NCBI RefSeq assembly: GCF_029227915.1
Contig: NC_079883.1
Span: 6,200,001-6,264,000 of the forward strand
DNA: 64,000 nt
DNA from: Hydractinia symbiolongicarpus
Lineage: Eukaryota; Cnidaria; Hydrozoa; Anthoathecata; Hydractiniidae
Direction: 5' to 3'
Shown here: positions 32,637 to 46,500 of the stretch, one piece after another
Numbering within the stretch: the stretch's first letter is position 1
Layout: every line of letters starts with the position of its first letter
The notes under the pieces: generated by a model
Databases searched by the model: none
What the model was told of the DNA's origin: nothing
Seen by the model: only the letters and a program-made list of their open reading frames with translations
Translations under genes and position numbers: made by a program

Positions 32637-35600
32637 ATGTCGTCTAGCTTATTAGCAATAACTGACAAAGCATACCATTCTGTGGTGAATAAACAAGTAG
32701 ACTTAAATATTGGATTGTCAAATGTTCAGGTGAACACTTTTTTATTAAAATTATTTCTAAAGTATGTTTAGTATGTTCGAGTTCTTTATAAAATTACCCA
32801 AGAGAATAAATTATATCAGTGGATTCTTTTTAAAATATTGATCTACTTGTTACTTGTTGAAATGACCATTTTGTTTCCCATTCTTGGTAGAGCTCACCAA
32901 TCCCAATTCCTTAAATGTCCAATGACATTTGCATTGTGTCAGCAAAGTTAAGAGCACAATACAATAATAAGCACGACTTAGCTGTTTATGAATCAATTTT
33001 TACTTTTAGATTTCAAGAAATAAAACAGTAATATCTCCTTCTGGTGCTAAGAATACTACAACTAACTCACACAGCAAAAACAAAATTATGGAAAACATAA
33101 CCAAACATAATTTAAGTAGAGGTACAACCTTTGTAGTCACGTGGCATAGACACCTACAATTTGATATTGACATTATTTTGAACAAGCAAGACCAAGTTTT
33201 AATTTATATTCACTGCGTTTAGATCTTGTTAAAGGCAATGTTGTTGTTATGGATGCAGGTTATGAAGAACCAGCTATTGTATGTATACAAACTTTACAAA
33301 GCTCTGTATATTTTTTTTCCTTCAAATGCAACGACCAGAGTGGTTTTGTGAAAATGCACAAATTTATCAAATAAAAAGTACCATTACTGTACAGTGTATT
33401 AATTATTTGTCTGTTTAGGTAAAGCAGCAAAAATCAAAGGCTTTAATACAAGGACAACAGTTGCCATATTCAGAAGTATCTGGAGATTCATCATTTGATG
33501 GTTGGTGATATTTTTTTGACAGTTTAGTTAGGTAATTTCTGATATAGTGTGATAACTATAAGTCTTTACTAGACAGGATCATTACAGCTAGAAAAGCTGG
33601 GATTAGCTAGACTGTTTTAAGTTGGAATAGAACAGAGAAACACAATAGACACAGCAAATTCCAATTTAATAATAATAATATGTATTTTGAATCCCAGATG
33701 TTTTTGCTTCCAGTATAAGAAATTTACTATCGTCTGCAAATATTCTACCCATTAAGTCAGATTTCCCAATATGTACCAGTGGGTGAGGTGACAAACAAAC
33801 TCGGGACAATGCAAGTTTTCTAGGAGTTTTTAATTTCACACCATATACTCCTGTAATAATATACTCGGGACAATGTAAGTTTTCTAGGAGTTTTTAATTT
33901 CACACCATATACTCCTGTAATAATATAAATTATTGCAAAAGAAGGGTGAAATTTCAGAGCTCTAAAACCACAAGCAATTGACAAAGCTGTTTCTATGTAA
34001 GTAACACTCTGAACTTTTCAAAAATTTTTTTGTCAATGTTCATAGTGGACTTAGTACTTCAGATCCTCGGTTAATTGGTTCGAATTTAAAACTTAAAGGG
34101 TACTAATTTTTGCTAATGTCCAAATTCCACGATTTTTCAACACCTTAACGTGTTGTGACGCTGATTTTACCATAATGCAGACTTTATGGCAAGGGCTGCT
34201 AATGCATTTTTGACATTGAATACTCGACCTACATCCCTGTCGTAGTAAAATTTTTGCAGCCTGTCGGCGGAGAGTTTTGGCCAAGTGATGCAGTTTGTCC
34301 ATTTCAAGCAATAGCTAAAAAACGGCTGAAGTACATTATGCTTGCAATGACAACTTTGATTCAAGAATTTGTTATATGAGGCAATCTTTCCTGGTGCTTT
34401 TTTTTGGTTGTGTTTTTTTCCCCTCCTCATGTTTTCCTGGACAAATTTTCGTTGTGCACATCCAATATAGAACACATATCGTTCTAAAAGTGTATACAAT
34501 TGTTTTCTTAGTTAACGATGTTATTGCAGAAAAGTACAAAGCAGGTGAGAGGCAAAGGATTCTTGCTAAAATAAAACCAAAGTAAGCTGAGTATTGGTAT
34601 CTTAATTATATTTGTATGCATTTTTATATGCATTATAGCATTTTTTATAGTCTTTTAACAATTTAGGATAATTTTACCATTCCCTAATGTTAATTTTTAA
34701 AGTTACTACTACCTTATGTGTCTTATTGTTCCTTTAGTTAAGTTAAAGAAGTGTGCAAAAGTGCAGGTAGTGAAATCGTAAAACTTAAGGAACACTCTTT
34801 TTTTAACATTTCTGATTTATTTACAATTACATCAGGTCTAAACCTGACTTATATAAAATAACTGACAGTTTGTGGACAACTTGACTACAGAAACCTTTTT
34901 GGGTGACTTTTATGGTACCATAAGTCGGAATTAAAGCAGCTGTGGTTGAATCGTGCTCAAAAGGAGAGTAGGCTATAAAGACAATGCTCATGCGGTATGG
35001 GTTAGATAATTTTTGCCTCACTTTTAATGATAATTAAACAGAGAATGCAGTTCTCGTTTCCGTTTAAGACAAAAATTTGTGCAATATACCTAAAATAACG
35101 CCAAAATGTTGATTTGTGCCACTTTAATACCGTTTTAGGCCTAAATTAGTCCAAAAATTAGAAAATGCTTTATTTTCACAAATTTGGCTCGGTAAACAGA
35201 AAAGCATGTCTAAAATATAATGAATTATTGTCGCCTAAAAAATACTATTTCAGACCAAATTGGCAAAGATATGTGTACACCCAGTATTTATTTGTGCTCC
35301 AAACTGATGCAGGAATTATATTACTAAGTTTTGACGAATACGCGAAAATTTGGTGCGAATGCTAGGGAATTAACGCTATAAATGATTATAGATGTCTCTG
35401 TTTTGAAATTAAATCGAAATATAAAAATCTAGGTAGTTTCTGTAATTTTTCAGGAACAGGAATTTACTAATAACAAATTCCACAATCCAATGTTTAAAAG
35501 CCTGTGTCTTAAATGAAGCATAATTAACACTACCAGGCACTTTACTTTACGGAGAACTGAAGGAGCTTAGCGATGCCTATAAACAATTGGTACCAAGCCA

Positions 35601-38600
35601 TTCTCTCATTGTCATCTGCCCTTGAAATACATCCATAATTAACAAGGCAGAGACTCGTCAGACAAGTGTAAATTAATGTAAATTAGGGGTAATATAATGT
35701 CAATTATTATCTTCTTTGTCTCCCCTTCATTGCTATAATGTTTTCGATTTGCACTTAGGGAAAAACTTCTTCGAAAGTGGACGTTTGGGATACTTTGATT
35801 GGTTTTTACTTCGTAGATTAATAGCGTGGGTAAAAAAGAGTCATTTAAATGAATAATGAAAGTTGCAGTGATGTACGTTGGTCTCTAGAGGTGGCAATTG
35901 ACCCAGGTCTTTACCAGCTTTTTTCGTTGTGTATCTGGAACTCTGGATAACCTTTGAATGATGAAGTTCGAAAAATTCGCGTGAATTAATTTTTGCGAAT
36001 AATGAGATTCGAAAAATTTTGCGTGGAATAATTTAGAGCTGTAGCCAAAATCCTTTAAGTCTCTGTGATGAGAAATGATTATTGAAATTCACTTCACATT
36101 ATGGAACTCTTCCTGGTTTTACTTCGCATATGCAAAAGTTGCACATGACTTGTCTGATCAAAAGTTAACGAAAATTAATACGGCCTGAGAAATAAAACGT
36201 GATCGCGTAATTATTTTGACATGTTGATTTGTGGATCAGTATAGAAAAAAATTGTTTAGTATAGATCCGATAATGGATTTTGAAGTACTGATGAGGCTCG
36301 ATTTCAGGCGTAAAATATAACGATGAAAACAGCAATGGCACACTCAGTGATGGAAAAGTTTCCGTGGAAGTAATTGCAAATTTATTGCAAAATATTGTGT
36401 TTCACAGGCTCGAAAAATAGTTGAAAATGCCTTTGGATTTTCTAGAACAAGATTTCGAGTTTTTCATAGAGCTGTCTTTGCAAAATTTTATGTGTAGAAG
36501 TATAACTGTTAGACTTGCAAGATATATCCAATGCTGGTTCAAACATTTTTACAACAGTCGCAAAAAAATAGTTGAGATGGTCTACGTGACTATTTAACTG
36601 AACAGAACTTTCAGTTCTTTGCGAGTACTCCGGCCCACTCTAAATGTACTGTTGTCAGCCTATTTGGTGCCATCTACTGACCGACAATTGGCGTGTTTGG
36701 CAGTTAAGTAAGTTTGAGGAATGCTATACGTGTCTCTAGCGGTAATGTAACATATTTACAGTCGAGGGGTGGAAGAGCCAGCTGTTAGGATGGAATCCAC
36801 AAGGACGGTAAAACTTCCCGTTACTTACATGGTTACCTTAAACCCTTTTCTTGACGCGTCACCAACCAAGCTTTACCGTCAGCGAAACTCACCTTATATA
36901 CAGGTGAATCTAAAAGGTGTAGACACTCGGGTAAAGGGGCACAGAAGAGTCGTTGATTTTGATTTACACCAAAGTCAAACCTGTAGCAGGGAAATAGTTT
37001 ATGAGCAATGAGGACAACAAAACATCTTTAATCATCTTGAATATCCATTTGGACGCCCAAATATAACGACAAAAATTTATTCCATATTAGCACTTATCTT
37101 GCTTTTAAATTAAGTTTTCCGGTAACAAATACTAAATAGCTATTTTCTTTTAAATTCTGCACAGAAGCATACCAAATTATTGCATATATAAAGCCAGTCG
37201 AAGCAATAACAATGACTTTAAAATCTTTTGGAGGTACCTTACCTTCTTAAGGCTGTATAGTATGTCCCTCGTGTTGTCTTTGCTTCGGCATCAAAACAAA
37301 CCTTCAATTTTGCTGTTATCTATTAAATTTTGCAGACCGTAGCTTAATTAGCCGCCCAAAAAAATATTGGAAGATAATCTTTGGAAAGTGCCATTAAAAA
37401 AAAATAGTAAATCATAAAAAAGTAATTATACTTAAAGTAAGCACTACATCTCAATAGGTTTTCTATATAGCTGCAATGAAGTAGGTATAATTTTTTGTAC
37501 CTTGACCTTTTAAGTGGCCTGGTTAAATTGCACAATATTATTCAAAATGGAATGAAGAGTAGCGGAGATCTTACTTAACCGTTTTAATTTTTTTAAATTT
37601 CTTGATTTTTCAAACTTTTCTTGTGGTTTTTCAACCTGCATGAAGAAACCCTATGCTTTAACCCCGCATTTTTCAAACTTTTTTCGAATTCCCCAAATCT
37701 TCGAACAAACTTTTAGGTCCCGAAAATACACGAATTTTTAAATTATAAGCTAGGCAAATATAAAAATCAAAGAAATCTATATTTTCGCAAATTTATGGTG
37801 GTGATTACGATAATAATACGGATATTAAATCTTGTGATAAAAGCTGTGTGTGGTTTTTAGTTCTTTAATAGGTATACCTAAAATTTTACATGTTATGTTA
37901 CCATAATAATGCAGGGTATTAAGCGATACGAACAATGAAGATACGAACAATGAGATAGTTAAGAAGGCTTTGTTTGCAAATCCTCGATTTTTTGAATTTT
38001 TTTTTCGGTCCCTTGAGAGTTACCACTGCAGTTTTTTAATGTTTTCTTAGTAATTATTTTAGCAAATTTTAGGATTTAAAAAATGTTTAATTTTTTCTCG
38101 CTTATTATTCATTTTGTGGAAGTCACGAAATAGTTTGTTGTTCGTCCTCCCTTTAATGTAATATACCAACTAGAAGTACTCCATAATTGCATTGACTTAA
38201 ATGCTAAATCAGCAAGAATTTCATTAAGTTTACAAGACTTTTCAAGGTCTTCTGAGGTTTATATTTCAAAACCCTACTTGTGGTTTATGCATCGTCCCTG
38301 ACCCTAAGTCCCACAAAGAAATAATATTTCTTTTGATGAGTCAATTCGTGGCTTTTAATTGTAACGCTGTCATTTTTATTCTTCTTTACAGAAAAAAATC
38401 ACCAAGTGCACAGGTTTTTTATCCAAAGATTGTGAAGCCTTCACAATCTCAAAATGTTTTTGCTGTGCCTACAAAAGCAGAAGATGTTTCAGAAGCAGCT
38501 GTATGTACTACTTTGACAGCAGCATCTGAAGCAGTTGGTTTGGCTACACAAGCAGCGATTGGGCCATTTATCCAGGTATGTAACGTTCATTTCTCTGTCT

Positions 38601-40540
38601 TACTTGCTAGAAATTTTAATCATTAAGAAACCGTTAATGCTTCACAACTATATCAAACATATTTAAGAAACCAACATCAGCGCTTATTAAGTTTTTATCC
38701 AGGAATTCAAAATGAACTCCTACAAAATCGGACAAAAAATTTTACAAGCCCACAGCAGTTTTTTTTTCTTGTAAAACAGAGAAAATAGAAAGCTTCAAAT
38801 ATCTTCCTAACGAATTTCTATACGCTAACGAGTTTGTTTTCTTTACAAAAATTCAAATGGTATTTCTGAGTTATTGCTACGGTTATACGGGATTTTTGCC
38901 TTGAAGGGGTTACGGGTATATCCCGCGCACATATTAAGAATCCGGCAAACGCGTTTTGCGCAATGAACAGACCAGCACACTTTGCTCGCTTTGTTCAATA
39001 TTTTTTTCGAAAAGTATGTTACGACTCATTCTGGATGAAAACATGGCTAAGGCTGGAGAAGATAAAAATTCTAGATATATCTATATGTTCGAGTCTGTAA
39101 ATTACATACATGCCGGAAAATAGCCATTTTTGTTTTTCGCTGCCATTGGCTCGACTTTCGTGTAAGTCACTAAAGTCGAAAACCAACAGCCGTTCCGTAG
39201 CCCCTTTAAAGGAACTGCGAAACGGACTGTTTTTAGCTTTTGCGACTTAACTCAAAGTCAACCTAATAGTTGTAAAAAATGTGTAGAAGCGCCGAAAAAA
39301 CAAGATGGTAAAATAACATTTTATATTAACGTAGAAGTGATAATGAAAGAAGAACTTTCTGTGTTTTTATGCATATGGTTTAATTAATATAAAAAAACAT
39401 CTATTTAACTCGTAAATGAATCCTTAGTAGGAATTATCTTTCTCCCCAACCCCTACCCTACCCTAATTATAAATGTTTAATACATTCTCCACCACCCCTC
39501 GCCCCAACCCTTGTTTATTCGGTGCTCAAAAGAATCGAATAATAACGATAGCCAATGTGTTTATTTTAGATCCAAAATGCGTTAGAAACTCAAATCACAA
39601 GTTTGGTATCCACTCTTCAAGCTGCACACACAACTGAGAAAGATGTCCTGTCTAAACAGTCAAAAGTTGCTGCGTCGAAAGAAAATGAAGTACTTTACAG
39701 ACTTGAACACATGGCAAAAGAAATCAACGATTTGAAAAAATCAAGTACATCTCAGGTAAAATTTGACAAATTACATCCAGATAAGCCTCTCCTTCTCTTT
39801 ACACCTTGTTATTAGACCTATGAACGACACATCATCGGAGGAGATTGCAAATTTGCTCGTACATGAGTAATGCGACTGGAAAATTATTTATTTATTTATT
39901 TAAGTCCGGCAGCTGCTACATATTTGTGTTTTGTTTTATTAGGAACAAGAAACCTTTATATGTTTTAGTATTCTACGACCAAAAGTGAAATTAGGAGTTG
40001 CAACGACGACAAGATAACTCACCAGCCGGCTTTACGAGACAATAGGCTACGCTCTCCACCACGGGTGCTTAAAAACGCAGACAAAGAAGTAACACAGAAG
40101 TACAACAAGCCTGCTAAGAAAATATTACGGCACATGAAACCAGTGACTGACGTTTCGTCTTCAATCCCGCAAGCAGTTTTACTGCAAACGCCTGTTCCCA
40201 GGAGGAAAGCTCCTAAACCATTTTCTCATCGTCTTAGTGAAAGTGGAAAAGAACATACAGATCCACGGTTAAGTAGAAAAGGTAGGTTTCTCAATGTAAG
40301 GGATGCAACAGTAAGCTCATTTTGCTCTTATAAAAAAGTTGCACCCTGTTGTGCAGGATGTGTTTCCCTAAAGTAAAAGTTGAAAGTATTATATATTATT
40401 CTAAAAATATTATTTCTCCTAGGAGTTGCCCTGTTGCAAGAGATAATGAAAGATGTTTCAACACCACCCATGATTGACGTTGCTGAAAACGTCGACGCGC
40501 CGCCCCCTCCCAGTTATCCAACACCGGTTATTGGCGGAAG
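32637..40540 (+). CDS. TALPID3: TALPID3 exons 1-9 (N-terminal part)
   Basis: Exons: 32637-32729, 33010-33121, 33223-33278, 33419-33500, 34512-34581, 38392-38575, 39570-39755, 39969-40281, 40423-40540. All have AG acceptors and GT donors and join without a frame break. The last one ends in phase 2 (AG of a split codon) before GTAAGT. Exons 6 and 7 encode the Ala/Thr-rich helix and first coiled coil, exon 8 the basic proline-containing TPVPRRKAPKP region, and exon 9 VALLQEIMKD followed by a proline-rich PPPPSYPTP. Intron 5 is 3.8 kb and holds no recognised gene. Confidence 0.85.
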
Positions 40541-43500
40541 GTAAGTTAGCCTTGCCAACTCAAGCTACTAAGGGTTATAAAACATTCAATAATTTTCTTC
40601 TTTTTTCCCGGCTTTTGGGCAACCAGTGAAAAATGTGATTTTTCTAGTACGCGATCAACAAAGGGCTCCTACTATTTTTCCACAAGATTTAACCCTGCCA
40701 TACTTGTTCGAAAGAAGTCATACTGTGAATGCTTATTACATTGGAATGCTACACAACAGTTAATCCCTTCTTTCGTTTGTTTGACGTAAATAAATCGCCC
40801 TGTTTTTAGTAACGTTTAAAGTTATTACGTTGTCATAGTGATAATAATGCACAGAAAAACTTCGTTTTCAGAATTAGTCACATAAACTAAACTCAATTAA
40901 TGGGGGTTTGGAAACTAAATTTAACAAGAAATTACCGAAATTAAACATGATATGTTGGAATGCATTTATATCGCATTTTAAAGCCGGGTCATAAAAACGT
41001 TGAAGCGCAGTTTAATTTTTCTTGACGTTGCCCTGGTTACTTTAAATTTTGTATTCAACAGTTTTGAATGAATATGTGTTTGGTGATGACGAGTCAAAAT
41101 GTAGGAAATTACGCATTAATTACATCTCACTAATAAACGGTGCCGTTTATTTTAAGAATCATTCGTCCTGTTCTGATCTTCTAAATAATTCATCAATGAA
41201 TGTAAGAAGAAAGACAGCTTATTTTTGTGTTGTTGTTTCGATGTGAAACATCAAAATATAATGTTATGTCAAGGTCTCCATCTGCAAGGTTATTTATGGT
41301 TTCGTAATTAACTTTTTCCTTGGAGAACTTTTTAATGGTTATGATAATAAATGTCATAAGAGCCTGGCAACGAAATTGCGCAATTTTCTTTTCAGTGTGC
41401 CGTCAGGAATGTTTTGTGTTTGATCAACAAACCGTATTTGTTTTTTATTAAGGCGTTTTATACACGCCTACGTAATATTTTTCGTATGTAAAATTTATCA
41501 TGCCATCTTATCTCATCTTGCTTTTGTTTTAATCATTACTGTCTACATGGAATTTGAACAAAAATATATATGTAACACGAATGAACTTTTGAAACTTTTT
41601 TAGACAGGTCACGTAGATTGTCTACTGAAGATAGGATAAACACCTTCACGTAACCTCAATAATTCTTTGAAAATGGAAAAGCTTTGTTCATTTAGTCAAT
41701 TTCTTTGTCATTTGTTTGCGTTTTGCAGCTGGCTGATTTGCAGTTTGTTGCTGATAGCCTAGATTGCCCTCTCTGTCATAGCCAATCAAAATGTTTCACT
41801 AAAAATGTCACACCTGCGTTGTGCTATACGGAGTGTGGGAGTCCCGCCCTCTTTTATTGGAAAAGTATGTTTTCCTGTGCATTCAGACTCATACATACAT
41901 TAACATAATCGCAAAAATCTTGATTCACTGGGATTTTTTTGTTTTTTAAATGCTAATTCAAAATGCAAAAGGTTTGACATCACAACTCTTATTAAGGAAA
42001 TGTCCCCTGAGTCAATGCGTAATTAATGAGCAATGTTTCAAATGTTTTGAAACGCCTCTGCGTAAGATGGGACGATTTAGAGCAATTATTGTCAGCACTA
42101 ATGCGTGTCATAAAATATATTTAATTGTGTTTTGTTATGGCGAGCTAATTCGCTAGATTTCTATTAAAAGGCCCTTTGTACACGTTGCATGGTAATTAGG
42201 CGTAGTTAACTTTTGTTTGAACTACATACCGTCATGGCTTATTTTAAGATGCCTTTATAAAATGTCAGGTAATTCTTTCCGCTTGTCACTAGCGTTTTGT
42301 TGTTAATTGCGCACTAGTTACCAGACTCCTCTGGTAAAAATTCCAAAATCCGTTCTTTCCGACAAAAAGAGGTCTTTTCAAAATTTGTTTCCCCCCCCAA
42401 AAAAAAAAAAAAAAGTATTAGTAAATTACACTTTTTTGTCTACGCAGAATTAAAAAGTTAAAACCGTCTTTCTTTCTTTTTTACAATCCAAAATTTTACG
42501 ACTTCTCGAGTTAACTGCGTGGGCTGTCGTTTAATTTCCCTTATCTTGTGGGCTTTGTTTATTTTCGTTTATATGACTTTTCAATGTTAAAAAAATTATG
42601 TCGATTGCGCGTTACCAAATATGGCATATGGAATATTTAATACAATCAAAAGACTTTGACGTCAGCGTGTTGATCGGTTCGGGTTTTGCAGCTGAATGAG
42701 ATGCAGACAAATTCTTTATGTCGGTGATTTGCGTCAGAAGGTACAAGATCTGGAATTTAGTAACAATATAATAGCAGATTCAGGTTTTGTTGTTAACGAA
42801 AATATATTTACAAGACATTAATAGCAAGATTTTACAATTTTGTTAATTCGGATGGTGTTTGTAAATTGTAGTTTATGGCGTATTCCTCTTGGACTCAAAA
42901 TATGAATTCAAGCAGATTACAACGGCAACAATGTTACCTTTGTGATTGCCCACGGGCACCTTGGGCTATCTTAAATGACTTTAGTGAGCCTATATGTAGA
43001 GGTTGTTGTAATTATGAAGGTCCTGACAGAATAGAGGCCGTTATAGATTATGTTAGATCACTGAGAAAAGGGTGGGATCATCAAGTTCGTTCGCTAAAAA
43101 ATCCGAATTTAAATTCTACTGGAACATCAATTGGATCAAGTCCTAGTCCTGGGGGGCATTCAAATGGATCCATGGATGCTGTGACTAGCATGGCTGGTAC
43201 TTTGTATCCTTTTGGACAGTATCACAATATTGTTCCTCATCACAGTGATCACATGCGTTTCATGCATGCTGTAAAGTCTGAGCAGAATTCACATGCTGAT
43301 ATACCGCCTGATAACTTTCCTTCAAAAAGTTCATTTGTTGTACCCAGTGAGCCTGGGTCACAATCAGTGGTTGTAAATCAACGAAGTTCTGAGGAGGCTG
43401 CTCATGCTGAAGAACACAGGCGTTACATGGCTAGTGTAGCGGCAGGAAAAGAACCACTGCCACCTCGTATGCCAATTATTCGAAGGCCTCCAGAATATTC

Positions 43501-46500
43501 AGAATACCCTGATATTGTCAGAGAAACGTTAGAAGTATTAAATTCTTGTGTTCCATTTGATGTAAGGTTTAAAAAGGATCATAACCATGTTGGCAGAGTG
43601 TTTTTATTTGAAGCAGCCCCTCGCACAGGTGCAACTTCACCTAGTGATTTTGAACTTAAAATTCACATTGAATATCCACGGGGATCAGAAAATTTTTGCC
43701 AAAGTGCATCTTCGGTTGCTAAGCAAATGTATCAAGACTCCATGAAAGAACTAGGAAGGGGCTTGTCGTCTGGTTTTAAATACCTGGAATATGAAGTTCA
43801 AGGAAATCCAAATGAGTGGCGTCTTCTAGGTGACTTACTTCCAGAGAATATTCGTATATTTAAGGAACCTATTAGCCGTACCTTTTTACCACAAAGAGTA
43901 ACAGACCACCCGGCCTTTCATCCAATGATAGGACCCCCTCCTGTGTGCCAACAAAATAAATATCGCACTAAAAGGAAGGCAGAAGATATAGAACCTCCAG
44001 GAGTTCCATCCCGTGCTCCAAGAAGAACTTACAAAGAAAGAGAAGATGAACAAATACAACGTCATTTATGGATGCAGTCTCAGGTAGATGCCCTGCGGTT
44101 GTCAATGGCTCATTTGACAGGACCACCTGAAGCTGCTATGCATTCGGTTAGATCTTCAGCAATGTTAGATCATCAGCGTCATCCTGCTCCACTTCCCCAT
44201 GCTCCCATGACACCAGGTAGCCAGCCGCCTACACCACATCAACCATCACCAAAAGCACCATGGGGCGTACCCTCATCAATGGCAGCACTAATCAGTGCTG
44301 CTAGTGCAGAAACTAATCCAAATGCTATGAAGGAATCAAGAAAAACACAACTTTCAGATATAAAATCAAAGACTCCTCCTTCAATAGATAAAGACTCAAA
44401 TAATGAAAACAAGGACGAAAATTCTGTAAATGTTAAGACAGAAGATATAAATAATGAAAGGAAAGACAATAACTCTGAAAGCCATACTAAAAAGGTTGGT
44501 CCAAAGGGATCAAGCCAATTAAAATGTAGTATTTGTGACGACTGGTTGGAAGATACACATTTCGTACAGTGTCCCTCTGTAACTTCACATAAATTTTGTT
44601 TTCCTTGCTCAAAAGACAGTATAAAGAAACAAGGATTTGGTAACGATGTATTTTGTCCGAGTGGAAAGCGATGTCCACTTATTGGTAGTAATCTTCCTTG
44701 GGCTTTTATGCAGAGTGAAATACAAACTATATTGGCAACAAAAGGTCGTCCGAAACAAGTGAAAGATGAGGGTGTTAAGGAAGAAGATGGAAAGTAGTAC
44801 TTAGTGTGTTTTGTTTGCCTTTTTTTAAATGTGATTGGTATTAAGCACAATTTGATTATAACATTTTCCTGTTTTATTTTTAGTAATCTGTATTGTATAT
44901 ATGAAATGTGAGTGTGTATGTGTGTGATTAGAAAGCATAATTCTCTCATACAATGTGTTACTTGTCTTTGAAAATAAAAATGCTTTTCAGTCGTTGCATG
45001 TCTATAGTGTCAGTTTTCAGTTTGAGGCAAATGTGAAAAAGGGGAGCAGTTATATATATATGGAATTTTTAGCCAATTTTATAGCTAACCATGAAGTTTC
45101 CGTTTATGACTTGTAAAAAACTACAATATGTAGGAGAGGCATCATCACTTCTTTTTATATAAAGTTATTATTTTATAAATCTTAAGGATAAAAACTTCTT
45201 CCTCTTAAAATATTTATTATCGTAGAAATTGGGCTAAGTTTAAACAAGTACCCTTTCTTTAAGAGAGAAACTTTCATGTTTAATTAAACAAGGCCTCACA
45301 ATAGGAAAACAGACAACTGAACTTTTTCTTTAATCTACGCAATCTAAGTTTCAAACGGTACATAAATAATTTTTCCTTAAATATTCTTAAAATTTCAGAA
45401 ATCGGTCCTTATTAATTTTTAGCAGAAGAATTCTTTATAAAAGTGCAAGCCATGCTGCTCGTTTTTGTAAAAGTTTCCTCCCCAATAAAGCTTAAAAATA
45501 TAACGGGTTTGAATATTAAGAATAGCATTCAGTCCTGGATAAAAACTTTCAAACGTAATTCTGCTGGATTTTGATGATAAGTCCCATACGCTTCTTTAAC
45601 ATCACAAAACTTTATAGTGTTCAGCACTAAGTTTCTTATAAAAAGGTTTCTTATAAAAGCGTTAACGCCATGGCCGGCGGGTTGCTAAGATTTAAAAAAG
45701 TCAGTTGTAAATATTGAAAAATTGCTGGGTTTTAATATAATTTAAATAAAAAGTATCTGAAACGAAGCAATTGCAGGACTTTTTGAATGATCTGCAATAC
45801 TGAGAAAAAATTTTTCCGTGTCCATTTTACGTTTTCAACAGTCACGTTATTTTAAGTATGGCATTTTATTTTTAATATTCTTTTATAGAAAAACGCAGTA
45901 CGATTCAATACTGTTTTTAGTTAGACACATTTTCGCTCTTACTTCATTGTATAAAACAAACAAAATTGTTTCGTGCTATTTCATCAATGACGTAACTCGT
46001 TGACATCGAAGTGTTAAAATGAGTTTATGAAATGCGATAAAAAAATACTCAGTAAAAACAAGGCGAGATACTTGATTTGCTTATTTATTAAGAAACTAGA
46101 TTGTCACAAAATAAAGTTGGTTTCATTGGATAAGTCTATTATTATAGCGTTGCTATGGTAACACGGGAATGTAATTATAGAGACATTATATTGGTGTAAA
46201 TACCGTTCTTTTATGGGTTTTTTAATGTGTGCTGATGTTAGCAGTAATAAAATTTACACTTCCCTTACGTTAATTTAAAAAATGGATTGCTACTTTTTTT
46301 ATCTTCTGATTTTTGAAACTATTTTTACTTCGACGTTTTAAAAGTCGTTTTAAAAGTGTCGTTAAAAAATAATTTAGCCAGACGTTTACGTTACCACAGT
46401 TTTTAACGTGATTTTTAATGTCTTCACGTGTGAGAAAAATGTTAATGTTTTAGTGAAATTATTTTTTCCATTATTCGCAATTAAAGAAAACTGATTACGT

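Noticed and set aside
36769-37011. 80-codon plus-strand open frame in TALPID3 intron 5
   Set aside because: Begins at GTG, has no ATG start, no family resemblance, and cannot be joined in phase with the TALPID3 exons.
41705-41908. Possible extra TALPID3 exon after a TTTTGCAG acceptor
   Set aside because: I could not find a donor that restores phase with exon 10, and the peptide has no resemblance to the family.
44239-44949. 236-codon minus-strand open frame
   Set aside because: It lies antisense to the IRF2BP C-terminal coding region; its codons mirror that gene and show no family features.
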